Of a stretch of DNA of 64,000 nucleotides, positions 10,628-22,632 are shown piece by piece. This stretch comes from Siphonodentalium dalli. Lineage: Eukaryota > Mollusca > Scaphopoda > Gadilida > Siphonodentaliidae. Location of the stretch: the NCBI GenBank assembly GCA_032622095.1, contig CP136061.1:1366001-1430000 (forward strand), written 5' to 3'. The position numbers and the translations under genes are program-made. The number at the start of each line of letters is the position of its first letter. Position 1 is the first letter of the stretch. The notes beneath the pieces were generated by a model. That model ran no database searches. It was not told the DNA's origin and worked only from the letters and a program-made list of their open reading frames with translations.

Positions 10628-13378
10628 TTATACTAGCAGGGTTACCCGGCGATGCACATGTTAATATGTATGCTGTGGATATTTGTTGGGAATAGAGAAT
10701 GCTCTTGCTTAAAGTGTTATACGTTTTCTCATAAATTGTATATTCAAATAGTATCACAAAACATGATTATTACAGTCATGGAATATAAGTAGTGGCTCAC
10801 CTTGTCAATTGTCATTCTGTTTATAGCGATTAATCCGTTCCACCAATAATGAAGTATTTATTCATTTACAACTGCGTATACATTATACGTTATAATATGA
10901 TAGATGAACATCATAAACACATTAGTTCGATAAAAGATGATAATTGGGTTTTACATATTGAGATGTATCAATCAATCTAGTTGGTTGGACTAAGATCGCG
11001 AGGACACCTGGCTATCATATATCCATGAAGATACAGATGTTTCAAAGAAATTTCCAGGTGCTCCTCTGTTCATGGTGCTATATATTGGCTAAATATTCTT
11101 AGTTTAAACGAAATGTTGCTGCGCGAATATATCAGCTACATGTCCCAGGCACAGAGCGAGATTTTGAGTTGTTTATGTCAGTCGATGAGTCTGTTCTAAA
11201 ACCCTTGTCAGATGTCAGTATTGGTAGGATCCTGAAAAGTCTTGTGCTACTATCTGCATTTTCTTCTATATCAGAAGAAACTATATTTGACTGCACACTG
11301 ACATTCAACAGACTAAATTTTGTTATTATATATATGCAATCCTCTGGCGGTTCGAGTTCTCTCAGTTTGCACGAATATATGTATCTCGTCAATAGAATGA
11401 TAAATATACGTGTAACGCTTCGTCTAGTTATCTCTTTTGCTAGCTCATTATGTAAATGCCTTGATTGCCATTCCCATATAAATATGACTGTTAAGAAGAT
11501 ATAATTGTTCAAGTGACTTATGTGGGTCACCATATGTCGGGATTGTGAAGTGTGAACGCCCAACTACTTAAAATGATATGGAGATGGTCTGGTGACTTTA
11601 TATAACTTATATGTGGATATCGGCGAATAGCAATCTTATCAATGATAGTGCATATCCGCTCGTCATCCGTGACGCAAACGACACCAAATGTGATTTAATT
11701 CATGGTATATAATTAGAGAAAAAACGTGTATGAATTTGGTGGAATTTGGTTTATTAAATCAATTGTTGATGCAACGCTGACTCGAACAACGCCATATTGC
11801 GAAGGTGATTATGTATTCGTTTGGTGGAAATCAGCGACAAAACTATTTCACCATATTTTTTTAATTTCCCCTCACACCAACAGCGTCATTTTAGAAAATT
11901 TTAACCCGCACCATTATCTTCCTTGTAAAAAGTTACCCCCCTTAGAACGCCTTGGTGCCATCTCGATTGTACCGCGTGAAGTTATATATAGAACGCACAC
12001 AGACAGACAAAAAGACAGACAGACAGCACGATTTTATTTCTTGTATCATTTGAGAAGAACGTGTCTGAATTTGATGGTAATTGGTACTAAAAATATTTTG
12101 TATCAGTTTTGGTGACCATCCTGTCCCTATTTCGGACTCAAGCTGCACACACTAAGACTCATTAGAGATTAGAGATGCATATATATGAAGTTGGTGAAAA
12201 TTGGCGAGTATACAAATTCGTATCAAATTTAAGGTCCCCATATCTCTCACCCATAGGGCACCAATTTGGTGTATCTAAACCACACGATAAGATTCATCGT
12301 ATCACGGAGAAGAATATGTATCAATCTGGTGGAAATCGGCACTAAACATATAGATATAATCTGTTGTGTCCCTCTCATCTCTATACACCACTGACTCGAA
12401 TGGCCCCACTTGTGACATCCTTAAACCACACGATTACACTCATGATATCATGGAGATGATTGTTTATAAGTTTGGTGATAATCGGCGACTAAACAATTTT
12501 TTTTATCAAACTCCACCTCTCACCCAAACAGCACCACTATGGCGTCTTTAAATCACGATTAGATTCCTCGTATCATGGATAAGAACGTGTATCAATTTGG
12601 TGGAAATTGGCGCTAAAAAATTGTGCATCAATTTTGGTGCCCCTGTCCCTTTCAATGCAACCCTGACTCGAATGAGGCCACATTTGACAGATAAAAGCCA
12701 CATCATTAGACTCCTCATACCATGGGGATGATTTTGTATAAGTGTGGTTGCAATCGGCGACTTGTTATCAAATTTAGTGCCCACCCCCTCCCAATCTCTC
12801 ATCCAAAAACAACAGTTTGGCGTTATAAAATCGCACAATTAGATTCCTTGTATATCATGAAGAAGAATATATATCAATTTGGTGGAAATTGGCGCTAAAA
12901 TTAGTTTTATCAATTTTGGTCCCCTTCTCCCCTTCCGTTCATCCCTGACTCAAACGACGCCACTTTTGACATATCTAAATTACACCGTTGGATTCTTCAT
13001 ATCATGGGGATGATTATATGTAAGTTTCGTGGCAATCGGCGACAGAACAAAAATCTGCCCCCTTCCCCACCCTTCCGGACACCCTGACGCGAACGGCGCG
13101 ACTTTTGCCATATTTAAACCACGCCATTAGATTCCTCATATTATGGGGATGATTATATTTAAGTTTGATGGCAATCAGCGACAATATTTTTTCTGCCCCT
13201 CCCCTTTTCTGCCCCTGACAACAACGGCGTCACTTTAGAAAATTCTAACCCCGACCATTATCTTTCTCGTAAAAAGCTACTCCTAGTAGACCCCTTTGGC
13301 ATCATCTAGATGGTCCCCTGTGAATTTCTATAGAACACAGACAGACAGACAGACATTCGCAAATATAGATATAGATAT
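10628..13378. mobile_element. Repeat element with ~140-bp degenerate tandem units
   Basis: Starts with TACTAGCAGGGTTACCCGGC and ends in (ACAG)n followed by 'ttcgcaaatatagatatagat'. I have an impression, from memory, that ends of this sort occur in dispersed invertebrate repeats. From about 11730 the sequence is eight to ten diverged units of 127-146 bp, each with 'cacgattagattcctcgtatcatgg' -like and 'ggtggaaatcggcg' -like blocks (clear at 12430, 12557, 12700, 12834, 12980 and 13120). No convincing protein is encoded. It lies between the two right-end repeats. Confidence 0.65.
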
Positions 13379-13448
13379 CTCAAACGCCAGCTAACGCCAC
13401 ATCTATGTGTTAATTAATTAACGGTGATTGAGTGTCGAACTATAAGCT

Positions 13449-13664
13449 TGTGTTCGGCTTTTCTATGCCGAACACTAAACGCGTTTTACAAAATATCGAA
13501 TAAAACACTTATTATTGGCCAAAACTCCACCAAACTTCGTATAAAAATAGTGTGAACAAGCATACATATGCCTCTGAACTTTATTTGTGAAATTTCCCAT
13601 TATTTGGACTTGTGTTCGGTTATGTTCGGTTGTGTTCGGTTGTGTTCGGCTTTTATGAGCTCCC
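13449..13664. repeat. Right terminal inverted repeat
   Basis: Inverse of 6821-7040, ending GGTTGTGTTCGGC and TTTTATGAGCTCCC, followed by the second copy of the 8-bp target CTTTTTAC. Confidence 0.8.
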
Positions 13665-16600
13665 CTTTTTACACAGATTTCTTGTCGGTTTTTGGTCGAT
13701 TTCTCTTTTTAAACATCAGTTGGACTAAGTTTTTTATTCGAAACATGTTGAATGGTTATCATTTATCACTTTCATAGTCGAGCTTGGCGGTTTTGAACAT
13801 TATATGCGAAGATTTTTTTACTTTTAGATGACCGACCACCGAACCGCCAAGCTCGAATTTTAAATCAAAATATTAAGCTGAATTTTCGCCGATTTCTCGT
13901 TTCTAAAACACGTTCCATCTAGTTTTTTATGTAAAAACGTGTAAAATGATTATCATTCTTCACAAATATAATCGGGCTTGGCGGTTATGAACATTATATA
14001 CGAAGAATTTTTGACATTTTGATGACCGACCACCGAACCGCCAAGCTCGAATTTTAAATCAAAATATTAAGCTGAATTTTCGCCGATTTCACGTTTCTAA
14101 AACACGTTCCAGCTAGTTTTCATGTAAAAACATGTAAAATGATTATCCTTCTTCACAAATATAATCCAGCTTGGCGGTTTTGAATTTTTTATCTTAAGAA
14201 TTTTTCACATTTTGATGACCGATGGCTGGTTAATAGGGGGTGTGTGAACCGAATGAAAACCTCGCTTTTTTGCGCAGATTTCTTGCCGATTTTTGGCCGA
14301 TTTCTCTTTTTAAACACCATTTGCACATAGTTTGCATCTGAAAACACGTTGAATGATTATCATTTATCACTCTCATAGTCGAGCTTGGCGGTTTTGAACA
14401 ATGTATACTGAGAATTTTCGACATGTGACCGACCACCGAACCGCCAAGCTCGAATTTAAAATCAAAATATGAAGCTGAATTTCCGTCGATTTCTCGTTTC
14501 TAAAACACGTTCCAGCTAGTTTTTATGCAAAAACTTTTAAAATGATTATCATTCGTCACAAATATACTCGAGCTTGGCGGTTTTGAATTTTTTATATTAA
14601 GAATTTTTGACATTTTGATGACCGACCACCGAACCGCCAAGCTCGAATTTTAAATCAAAATATGAAGCTGAATTTCCGAAGATTTCTCGTTTCTAAAACA
14701 TGTCCCAGCTATTTTTCATGTACAAACATGTAAAATGGTTATCATTCTTCACATATATACTCGAGCTTGGTGGTTTTTTACATTATGTACTTAGAATTTT
14801 CGACTTTTATATGACCGTTTACCGAACCGCCAAGCCAAGGCAAAATGATACCCAGACCAAACCGAGGCAAAATGATACCCACCAAATATTGTCAACGTGT
14901 ACCCACCCATTAATGATCGTCCATGCAACTAATCAAACTCGTTCAATTATGTTATATTCTTGTTTCGATGTAGCATTGTGATTTAAATGTCACGTATATA
15001 TAAGATAAGTTAGTCGTGTTTGGAACGATCACAGTAATGATATACATGAATTCCAGAGGGCAAACTGTAATATTATTTAATTCTACATCCACATCAAATT
15101 ATTATTATTATTATATATTACTCACCATTGCCACTATCTTTCTGGAACTGATGTTGTTCGCTCACCAGCGGGAATTTATAGCAAGAAGGCGTGTCTAAAT
15201 CAACTCAAACGAAACCCACACCGTCGCACGTGCGTGTCGTCGTTAACACTTCGTATGATCGGCGGCATGTACACAAAAGTAACGAGTGTTCTGCGGGAAA
15301 GCAACAAAAAAACAACCCTATCAAAACAGCGGCACATAGACGTGTCACTGAATAAACAGTTCCACCACTTCACTTACAAATGCACTGTATATGGTGTGTT
15401 TATGAGCGATAACAGTTTGTCCGATTTAGTAAGAGCCATGAATTGTTTTTAAAGCAATTGCTAGTCAATTGAGCTGTGTCAAAAAAACTAAAACAAATCA
15501 TGAGTTGGGGTTCAGATTCCCACGTTGAACCAACGCGTTTAGTTTGATAATTCTGACAGAGGGTATGGATATATTCTGTAACGGAGTATTCGTGTCGATT
15601 ATAATTCACTTCATCCTGGTGAGTAAACTACTCGAATTGCAACTAACCGGTTCTTGGCTAATCAGTGATATATATAAAATAAATGAAACCTAAATTAATG
15701 GGGACTGATGAAAGAAAACTCAAGAAAGCTAAGAAAAATAAACATTATCTCAAGCCTTTCCAATCTGATCGATACCCCTCCCTCACTTATCGGGGAAGTG
15801 GCATGTCGCCAAAGAGGAAAAGACTTCATATAAGCCATCGGGCTTGTTGTCTGGTCCTCATTTCCATACATTATCTCTTCTATTTTGCATATTAATTTTG
15901 TATCACCTGTAGACGTGCATATTATGTTATGTTGGAAATAAAAATATGTTTACACTAAAAAGAAAGAAAAAATGACGTCTCAGGCCCTTTCAAATCCTCC
16001 TGGGTCAAATCCCCCCCCCCCAAAAAAAAACTAATAATAATACTAATAATTTAATGTGGATGGAGAATTAAATTATATTACAGTTTGCCCTCTGGAATTC
16101 ATGTATATTATCATTGTGACCGTTCCACACACGACTAACTTATTTTATATATACGTGCCATTTAAATCACAATGCTACATCGAAACAAGAATATAACATA
16201 ATTGAACAAGTTTGATTAGTTGCATGGACGATCATTAATGGGTACACGTTGACAATATTTGGTGGGTATCATTTTGCCTCGGTTTGGTCTGGGTATCATA
16301 TTGCATTGGCTTGGCGGTTCGGTGAGCGGTCATCTAAAAGTCAAAAATTCTTCGTATATAATGTCCAAAACCGCCAAGCTCGAGTATATTTGTGAAGAAT
16401 GATAATCATTTTACACGTTTTTACATAAAAACTAGCTGAACCGTGTTTTAGAAACGAGAAATCGGCGAAAATTCAGCTTAATATTTTGATTTAAAATTCG
16501 AGCTTGGCGGTTCGGTTGTCGCGGTCATCAAAATGTCAAAAATTCTTTGTATATAATGTTTAAAACCGCCAAGCCCGATTATATTTGTGAAGAATGATAA

Positions 16601-17460
16601 TCATTTTACACGTTTTTACATAAAAACTTGATGGAACGTGTTTTAGAAACGAGAAATCGGCGAAAATTCAGCTTAATATTTAGATTTTTTATTCGAGCTT
16701 GGCGGTTCGGTGGTCGGTCATCTAAAAGTCAAAAATTCTTTGTATATGATGTTCAAAACCGCCAAGCCCGATTATATTTGTGAAGAATGATAATAATTTT
16801 ACACGTTTTTACATAAAAACTAGATGGATCGTGTTTTAGAAACGAGAAATCGGCGAAAATTCAGCTTAATATTTAGATTTTTTATTCGAGCTTGGCGGTT
16901 CGGTGGTCGGTCTTCTAAAAGTCAAAAATTCTTTGTATATAATGTTCAAAACCGCCAAGCCCGATTATATTTGTGAAGAATGATAATCATTTTACACGTT
17001 TTTACATAAAAACTAGATGGAACGTGTTTTAGAAACGAGAAATCGGCGAAAATTCAGCTTAATATTTTGATTTTTTATTCGAGCTTGGCGGTTCGGTGGT
17101 CGGTCATCTAAAAGTAAAAAATTCTTCGCATATAATGTTCAAAACCGCCAAGCTCGACTATGATAGTGATAAATGATAACCATTCAACATGTTTCGAATG
17201 AAAAACTTAGTCCAACTGATGTTTAAAAAGAGAAATCGACCACAAACCGACAAGAAATCTGCGTAAAAAGACGATGTTTTGATTTTGTGACCACGCCCCC
17301 TATTAACCAACCAATCGGGGACATTACTGCCACTATTGTCGATTAGTTTACGAAAATGGGCCATATAAGTAATTAACTGGTGCTGTTCCCGCATAATTCA
17401 CCCGAAAACTGCGTTTAAAAGGCTTTTTTAAAATTTGAAAACGCCAAGCTTGTCTTTTAG

Positions 17461-17527
17461 TCACATGCCTTAAAACTGCCAAGCTTGGCGCCAAGCTTGC
17501 ATTTTAGCCACTCTCACAATATGAGGC
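17461..17527. other. Junction right of foldback copy B
   Basis: Contains a small palindrome AAGCTTGGCGCCAAGCTT and the motif GCATTTTAGCCACTCTC, the inverse of GAGAGTGGCTAAAATG found right of copy A at 5194-5210. The shared motif marks a common outer boundary. Confidence 0.5.
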
Positions 17528-17985
17528 AAGCAAGCCCTCATGCATGCAGTGACACCACATGCATACTATGGACAGCCTATGGTATATGACCATAGTTATG
17601 GCCCAAATCGGTGATAAAATACATTAAAAAACATCATATACTAAATTAATAGAGTTCCGGGAAGGAGACATCAATTCTTTGGATATAGGGATGCTGATAA
17701 TATGTAATTAGGGATTATCATTGTTGAACACATAGTCACTGTTGACTTTTGAGTACTCAGGCTAATTAAAATAGGTTAAAATTAGCCCAATGCTCCTCTT
17801 GTGTTGCTAGGTGATACACCAGGTCATGCCAATAGTTTATGAGTAGGTTAAATAGTAGTGACAATTACGCTTAAGCGCAATCAATTGCGCAATCAATCAA
17901 TATGTGGTATTTGCGCTTAAGCCCAATTCATTGCGCTTAAGCGCAATCAATTGAGCTTAAGCGCCATCAATTGCTAAATGTGAAT
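17528..17985. repeat. Dispersed repeat, copy 1
   Basis: Matches 19918-20300 over several hundred bases (GAGTTCCGGGAAGGAGAC, TTAGGGATTATCATTGTTG, GATACACCAGGTCAT), ending in a GCGCTTAAGCGC-type array. No coding potential. Confidence 0.8.
17866..17970. repeat. GCGCTTAAGCGC palindrome array
   Basis: Repeated TTGCGCTTAAGCGCAA and degenerate forms. Further clusters lie at about 18428-18515, 19288-19345 and 20268-20375. Confidence 0.75.
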
Positions 17986-18559
17986 TTGGCCTCCCATACG
18001 ATTTAGCTGGTTTCGCATTGATGTTCCACTCACTGTATATACTCATTCTGGACTCCTCGACATGCAACTTGCATGTCCCTATAAAAAGAAAGATTTAGCA
18101 CACCCCCAATACACTAGTAGGTCTAGGAGACTAGGATTAATTAAGTATTAATTGCCAATAATTGGCATGGGTATTTTTGGCGGGAATGGGGCTGTGCCCA
18201 CTGCATGGCTCGAGTTAGCTGCATGAAAATAAAAGTGCACGAAGCCAATCAGTGAATTATTTGCATGTCTATCAACTAAGATAATCTCTCACAAGATCTA
18301 AAGTATCGAATTCTGGTATAGTGCTGTGACTGCTTGTCATCTAAATATTTAAACGAGTAGGATCTGTCCGGATTTTCTCTCAGACCCCTAGACCGAGTTC
18401 AACCCTTTTCACATTTATTACTTATTTACGCTTAAGCACAAATAACCTCTATCATTTGCACTTAAGCTCAAATCTTTACGGTTAAGTGTAAATCATTTGC
18501 GCTTGAGCGCAAATAAAAATTAATATTCATTGATCCCCCCTGAATTAATTTTAAATGGC

Positions 18560-18870
18560 ACACAAGCCTAAACACATCACTCAAGTCCATATAGGCCCAC
18601 CATATGAGGGAAGCAATCCCCCAGTAACCCCAAGATCCCTTTGAAATGGTGTGCAGGATATGTCTCTTTTATAAAATATACTGGATCTCTGGGATGGAGA
18701 CACAAATTCTTGGGGACAGGGATGCTGATAATATGAAAATAGCCCCCCCCTATTTCAAGTCAATAAGTACACCATATGAGGGAAGCAAGCCCCCAGTAAC
18801 CCCTAATTCCCTTTTATGTCCATGGAAATGGTATATATCTGATATATGCAGGAGATGTCCCTTTAATAAA
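18560..18870. repeat. Partial copies of the same dispersed repeat
   Basis: 'accatatgagggaagcaa' followed by 'cccccagtaaccc' occurs at about 18599 and again at 18771 with GGGATGCTGATAATATGAAA between them, so this is a short tandem of a ~173-bp piece. No gene. Confidence 0.65.
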
Positions 18871-18899
18871 ATAAAATAGAGCTCTGGGAGTGAGGCACC

Positions 18900-19300
18900 A
18901 ATTCTTGGGACACCTGGGCAGAGACGTGGCGACAGGGGGGGGGGGGTTGGTCAAAAGTTTCAACAGTTGAAAATTTCATACCTGACACAACATTAGTTGG
19001 AAATTTCACAGCAACAATAGGTTGAAAATGTTCTTGTAGTTTGATTTTCAAACAATTTATTGGGGAGAATTTATTGTTTTTGGACCAATATTTGCATATT
19101 TTCCTTCTTTTGATAAAATTTTGGACTGAAATTGCCATCAGTTAGAAATTTTCCAACCTTAGGGGGTGTCAGGTTGGAAATTTCCAACACCTGGAAAGCT
19201 TGTGTCCTGGTCCCTCCCCATGGCCAGTCAAAAACTTATACCGGTAGTTAATAAGAAAACAATATTGTCATACATTTGGTCAAAATTGTCACTTAAGCGC
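18900..19300. repeat. Dispersed repeat with GGTTGGAAATTTCCAAC, copy 1
   Basis: Shares 'aagcttgtgtcctggtccct', 'ggccagtcaaaaact' and the palindrome GTTGGAAATTTCCAAC with 30785-31030. Non-coding. Confidence 0.75.
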
Positions 19301-19917
19301 AAATAAATTGATAGACACATATTTAAGCGCAAATAAATAATAAATGTGAAAAGGGCCTCCCATACCTTTGCAGATGTTATAACGGTGTTAGTTTTTTCAA
19401 AAATTTTAATTAAAATAAATAAATAAAATTGGTTTTGATCAATTGAGCAAGGAGTTCAATTTTTAAAAAAAAATTTTAAACAATATATATAAAATCAAAA
19501 TGTATCAACAATCAAAACGTGCTTGAAGCACACAAAGGGGCCAGTGCTGAATAAAGGTTCTGTCTAAGATCAAAATGTGCATGAAGTCCCACAAATGGGC
19601 CACAGGTATCTCCGACCCTGAAAATAGGTGCCCGAAGTGGGCCTGTTTAAGCTAGTTTAGTATAATAGAAGTTGCTCCAGTAGACTAACAAAAGTTGTAT
19701 GGATAATGGGTTGGATGAGACATTCACGCTATATGATCATAGAAATACTATTGAGATGTGCAAGAGATGCCGATTTAATAAAAAAAAAACACTACTACTA
19801 CTAGCTCGAGGACAGAGACACCAAAAGCTCCAGGAATGAGACACCAATTTTTGGACAGGGATGCTGATAATATGAAAATAGGGTTTTCCCCCTGATTTAA
19901 GTCAATAAGTAAACCAT
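19301..19917. other. No gene seen
   Basis: AT-rich sequence with poly-A/T runs, a GCGCAAATAAAT cluster near 19290-19345 and another GGGATGCTGATAATATGAAA block near 19857. Confidence 0.5.
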
Positions 19918-20300
19918 ATGAGGTAAGCAAGCCCTCGTGAAATGACACCACATGCATGCTATATGACCATAGTGGCCCAAATCCGTGCAAAAATACTTTT
20001 AAAAAATTAAATAAAAAAATACTAGAGTTCCGGGAAGGAGACTGACTCAGAGACATCAATTCTTTGGATATAGGGATTCTGATAATATGTAATTAGGGAT
20101 TATCATTGTTGTACAAATTCTCACAGTTGACTGTTGAGAACTCAGGCTAATTAAAACAGGTTATAATTAGCCCAATTTTCCTCTTGTGTTGCTAAGTGAT
20201 ACACCAGGTCATCATGTGATTGTGATGCCAATAGTTTAGGGGTAGGTTAGATAGTAGTTACAATTACTCTTAAGTGCAATTAATTGCGCTTAAGCATAAA
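19918..20300. repeat. Dispersed repeat, copy 2
   Basis: Second copy of 17528-17985, same orientation, with small insertions and a degenerate TTAAG array at the end. Confidence 0.8.
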
Positions 20301-20387
20301 TGCCCTATTTGTGCTTTAAAGGGACAATATGTGGTATTTGCGCTTAAGTGCAACTGTTAAGTTCAATTGCGCTTTATTATATAGAGG

Positions 20388-20533
20388 ATCTACAACGAGT
20401 CCCCAGTTTATAGCGGACTTTACAAAACGAGTCCAGTAAATTAGGTCTTGACCGTGCCTTTGGCGAGGTCTAGACCTAATTTGCTGGACGAGTTTTGTAA
20501 TTTCCGCTATAAACTGGGGACGAGTTGTAGATT
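20388..20533. mobile_element. Short hairpin MITE
   Basis: Nearly palindromic 146 bp. The left arm has CCCCAGTTTATAGCGG, TTTTGTAA-type and AAATTAGGTC blocks, and the right arm has their inverse, with a ~20-bp loop around 'cgtgcctttggcgagg'. It would fold into one long stem. Non-coding. Confidence 0.8.
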
Positions 20534-20868
20534 CAATTTATTACATGATCCAAAACATCGACACAACGTACATACATCAACAAATGGGACGCGAAACTAC
20601 CATCGGCTTCTTTAAGACAAGCGTGACGTTTTACGTAACTATTCGTTGTTTGCCGCGTAAGGAAATAGTTCCGGATAAGTAAAGACTCTTTGGCACATTT
20701 AATGGCGTATATTTAATGATATAATTTTTCAAACTCTTTATTCATGATAGATTGTTGGAAAAATATTGGAAGCCATAGTATTTTGAGACGTATCATATGG
20801 AATGTTAATAGACCAAAAACCGGAAGTCAAAGGTCACCTGGCACTATTTCCTGTTATTTAACGAACGT
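20534..20868. other. No gene seen
   Basis: Unique-looking AT-rich sequence. No frame, repeat or motif of note. Confidence 0.5.
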
Positions 20869-21356
20869 TTAAAGGTACTCAATCTGATAAAACTCCTCTC
20901 AATTACTATTTCAATGGCTTCGGGGGTCAAAAATATTTGATTCGAGTCGAGGAAGTCACCCATCAAAGCTCAGATTTGTTAGATATCGATTTTAGAAATC
21001 TATTATTTTTCATTATCGGGAATACTTTCTGGCCCAGAACTCAGTCAAAATTGCGTTATTATTACCACTTGATTTTAGAGTTATCCATCCTTGTCCGTTT
21101 GAATAGTGTTTTGGTGTACACATCTCGCGCATATTGCGAAGTTGAAGGCAATTATTAGTACTCATCTCGAGAAATTAACAAATTTCAAAAATCAATATCT
21201 AATAACTCCGAGCTTTGTTTGATGGGTTCCTCGACTCGAATCAAATATGTTTTACCCCCAAAGCCAAATAAATAGTAATATAGGACCCTCTGATCGGATT
21301 GTTGTTGTTGGAATCTGTTGAGATGGGGACCCTCTGTTCGGATTGAGTACCTTTAA
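20869..21356. mobile_element. TTAA-ended MITE, complete copy
   Basis: Ends are exact inverse copies, TTAAAGGTACTCAATC and GATTGAGTACCTTTAA. Subterminal blocks (GATTCGAGTCGAGGAA, CCCATCAAAGCTC, GGGGGT) are repeated in inverse at the right. Other members: 4836-4937 and 29225-30058. TTAA at both ends suggests a TTAA target duplication. Confidence 0.8.
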
Positions 21357-22096
21357 TATCACAATTTATAGAATGGGTTTATTGAATGGAATAAGGGTAG
21401 AATCATGTAATAAAATATGATAATAAATATTAAAAAGCCACAACAGTACTTTTTATTTATTTGGAGGGGGGTATATGTTAATTATGCCTAATTGCCTATA
21501 ATATACCGATACACTAAAGGATTGGACATTTGGGGTATTTTTATTGCATAAAGAGTAAGTTTATCTCAAATTATTATATGATTTAAGGACACTATCCCAT
21601 TTCTTTGAGGCCTTATCTTAAGTGAAGCATTTATTTTGCTTGCATGCTTTTCAACTTATAATTTTTTTTATTTCATTCTAAATGACTGCTTTTCATATAA
21701 AAACCACTTCAATGTGATGCAAAGTTATTATTAACAATCAGATAAGAGCTAACACAGCTTATTGGGCTAAACAAAGAATATGTTGGAAAAATTACTTTGA
21801 TGAGCAGTATTTCACCCCTCAGCCTGCCTCAGCCATTACTATTATTTAATTTTGAGGAAATCCCCCCTGTACTACTATTCCGCCCCTATGTTTATTTGGA
21901 TCACAAGAGTAAATCATAGACCTACTGAATGCAATGACTTCACTGAACTTCAATATGAATTCGAGAATTCTGTTTCTATTAAACTGTTGAAAATTTTGGC
22001 CAAAATTAATGGCTGGGGGGGGGTGTAATTGACTGGCAGTCCTGTCATCAAGTCCCATGTATAACTTGAAGTTTTGAACTGTTATTGTTACAAACT
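21357..22096. other. No gene seen
   Basis: AT-rich with homopolymer tracts. The - strand frame at 21846-22058 has no recognisable feature. Confidence 0.5.
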
Positions 22097-22200
22097 ACCT
22101 TACTCGTATTTAAATTCGCACAGTACAATTTTTCGCTCAGTTTTGAATTCGCGCACTATAAATTTGCGCACCTAGCTGCGCGAATTCAAAACTGACAAAA
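22097..22200. repeat. Small repeat with GCGCGAATTCAAAACTG arms
   Basis: Contains CGCTCAGTTTTGAATTCGCG and its near inverse GCGCGAATTCAAAACTGA, so it folds back. A related inverse copy is at 24709-24795. Confidence 0.65.
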
Positions 22201-22632
22201 ATATTTTTTATAATATTTCCATGATATTTTCGTATATCTTGGAGCTGATGACAGTTTCTGTTCTTAGTCATTGGTGGAGGTAGTATATGCGTATATTAAA
22301 CACCATCGCGGCGGATTCACATAGTGTAGACAATAAACTAGTAGGCTAACTATACACACACCATCATATTGTGGCGTCCTGGAATGTTAGTATTTCTTAT
22401 ACACGTTTAACAAGAAAACCATAGTCAGAAATGGTAACGCCACCAATATCATATTATTAGCCATAAATATAAATTAAAATACAATTATTCTATAAACTAG
22501 CTTTATGCGGGAAATTTGCATACTTCCATATTTCAAGTTTTCTCGTGTCATACATTACTTTCTTCAAACTGTCTTCTTTATTACACAAGCTTCGCCCGGG
22601 CTGTTTCCCATCTGATTTCCGGTGAAAGGCGC

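Larger units (their letters stand above)
6821..13664. mobile_element. 6.84-kb TIR element inserted in foldback copy B
   Basis: The element is bounded by CTTTTTAC at 6813-6820 and again at 13665-13672, an 8-bp target duplication that restores the foldback sequence when the insert is removed. The left end (6821-7097) and right end (13449-13664) are inverted copies, including runs of CCGAACACAAC and a short palindrome GTGTTCGGC...GCCGAACAC. A second, partial right-end copy lies at 10406-10592, so the structure is composite. No transposase was recognised. The 8-bp duplication fits hAT- or P-like transposition, but the family is not determined. It hosts a LINE, a PHD remnant and two tandem arrays. 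Confidence 0.8.
6623..17460. mobile_element. Foldback element, copy B (split by an insertion)
   Basis: It consists of 6623-6820 plus 13673-17460, closely matching copy A, with both termini present: CTAAAAGACAAGCTTGGC at the left and its reverse complement at 17443-17460. The gap is explained by the 6821-13664 element and its 8-bp target duplication. Arms carry the same ~195-bp units, and the inner inverted repeat and core (14815-16320) match copy A. No convincing target duplication flanks the foldback element itself. Confidence 0.8.

Noticed and set aside
17528-20300. Possible CRISPR-like direct repeats
   Set aside because: Spacing is irregular, the units are palindromic arrays and dispersed repeats, and the genome is eukaryotic.
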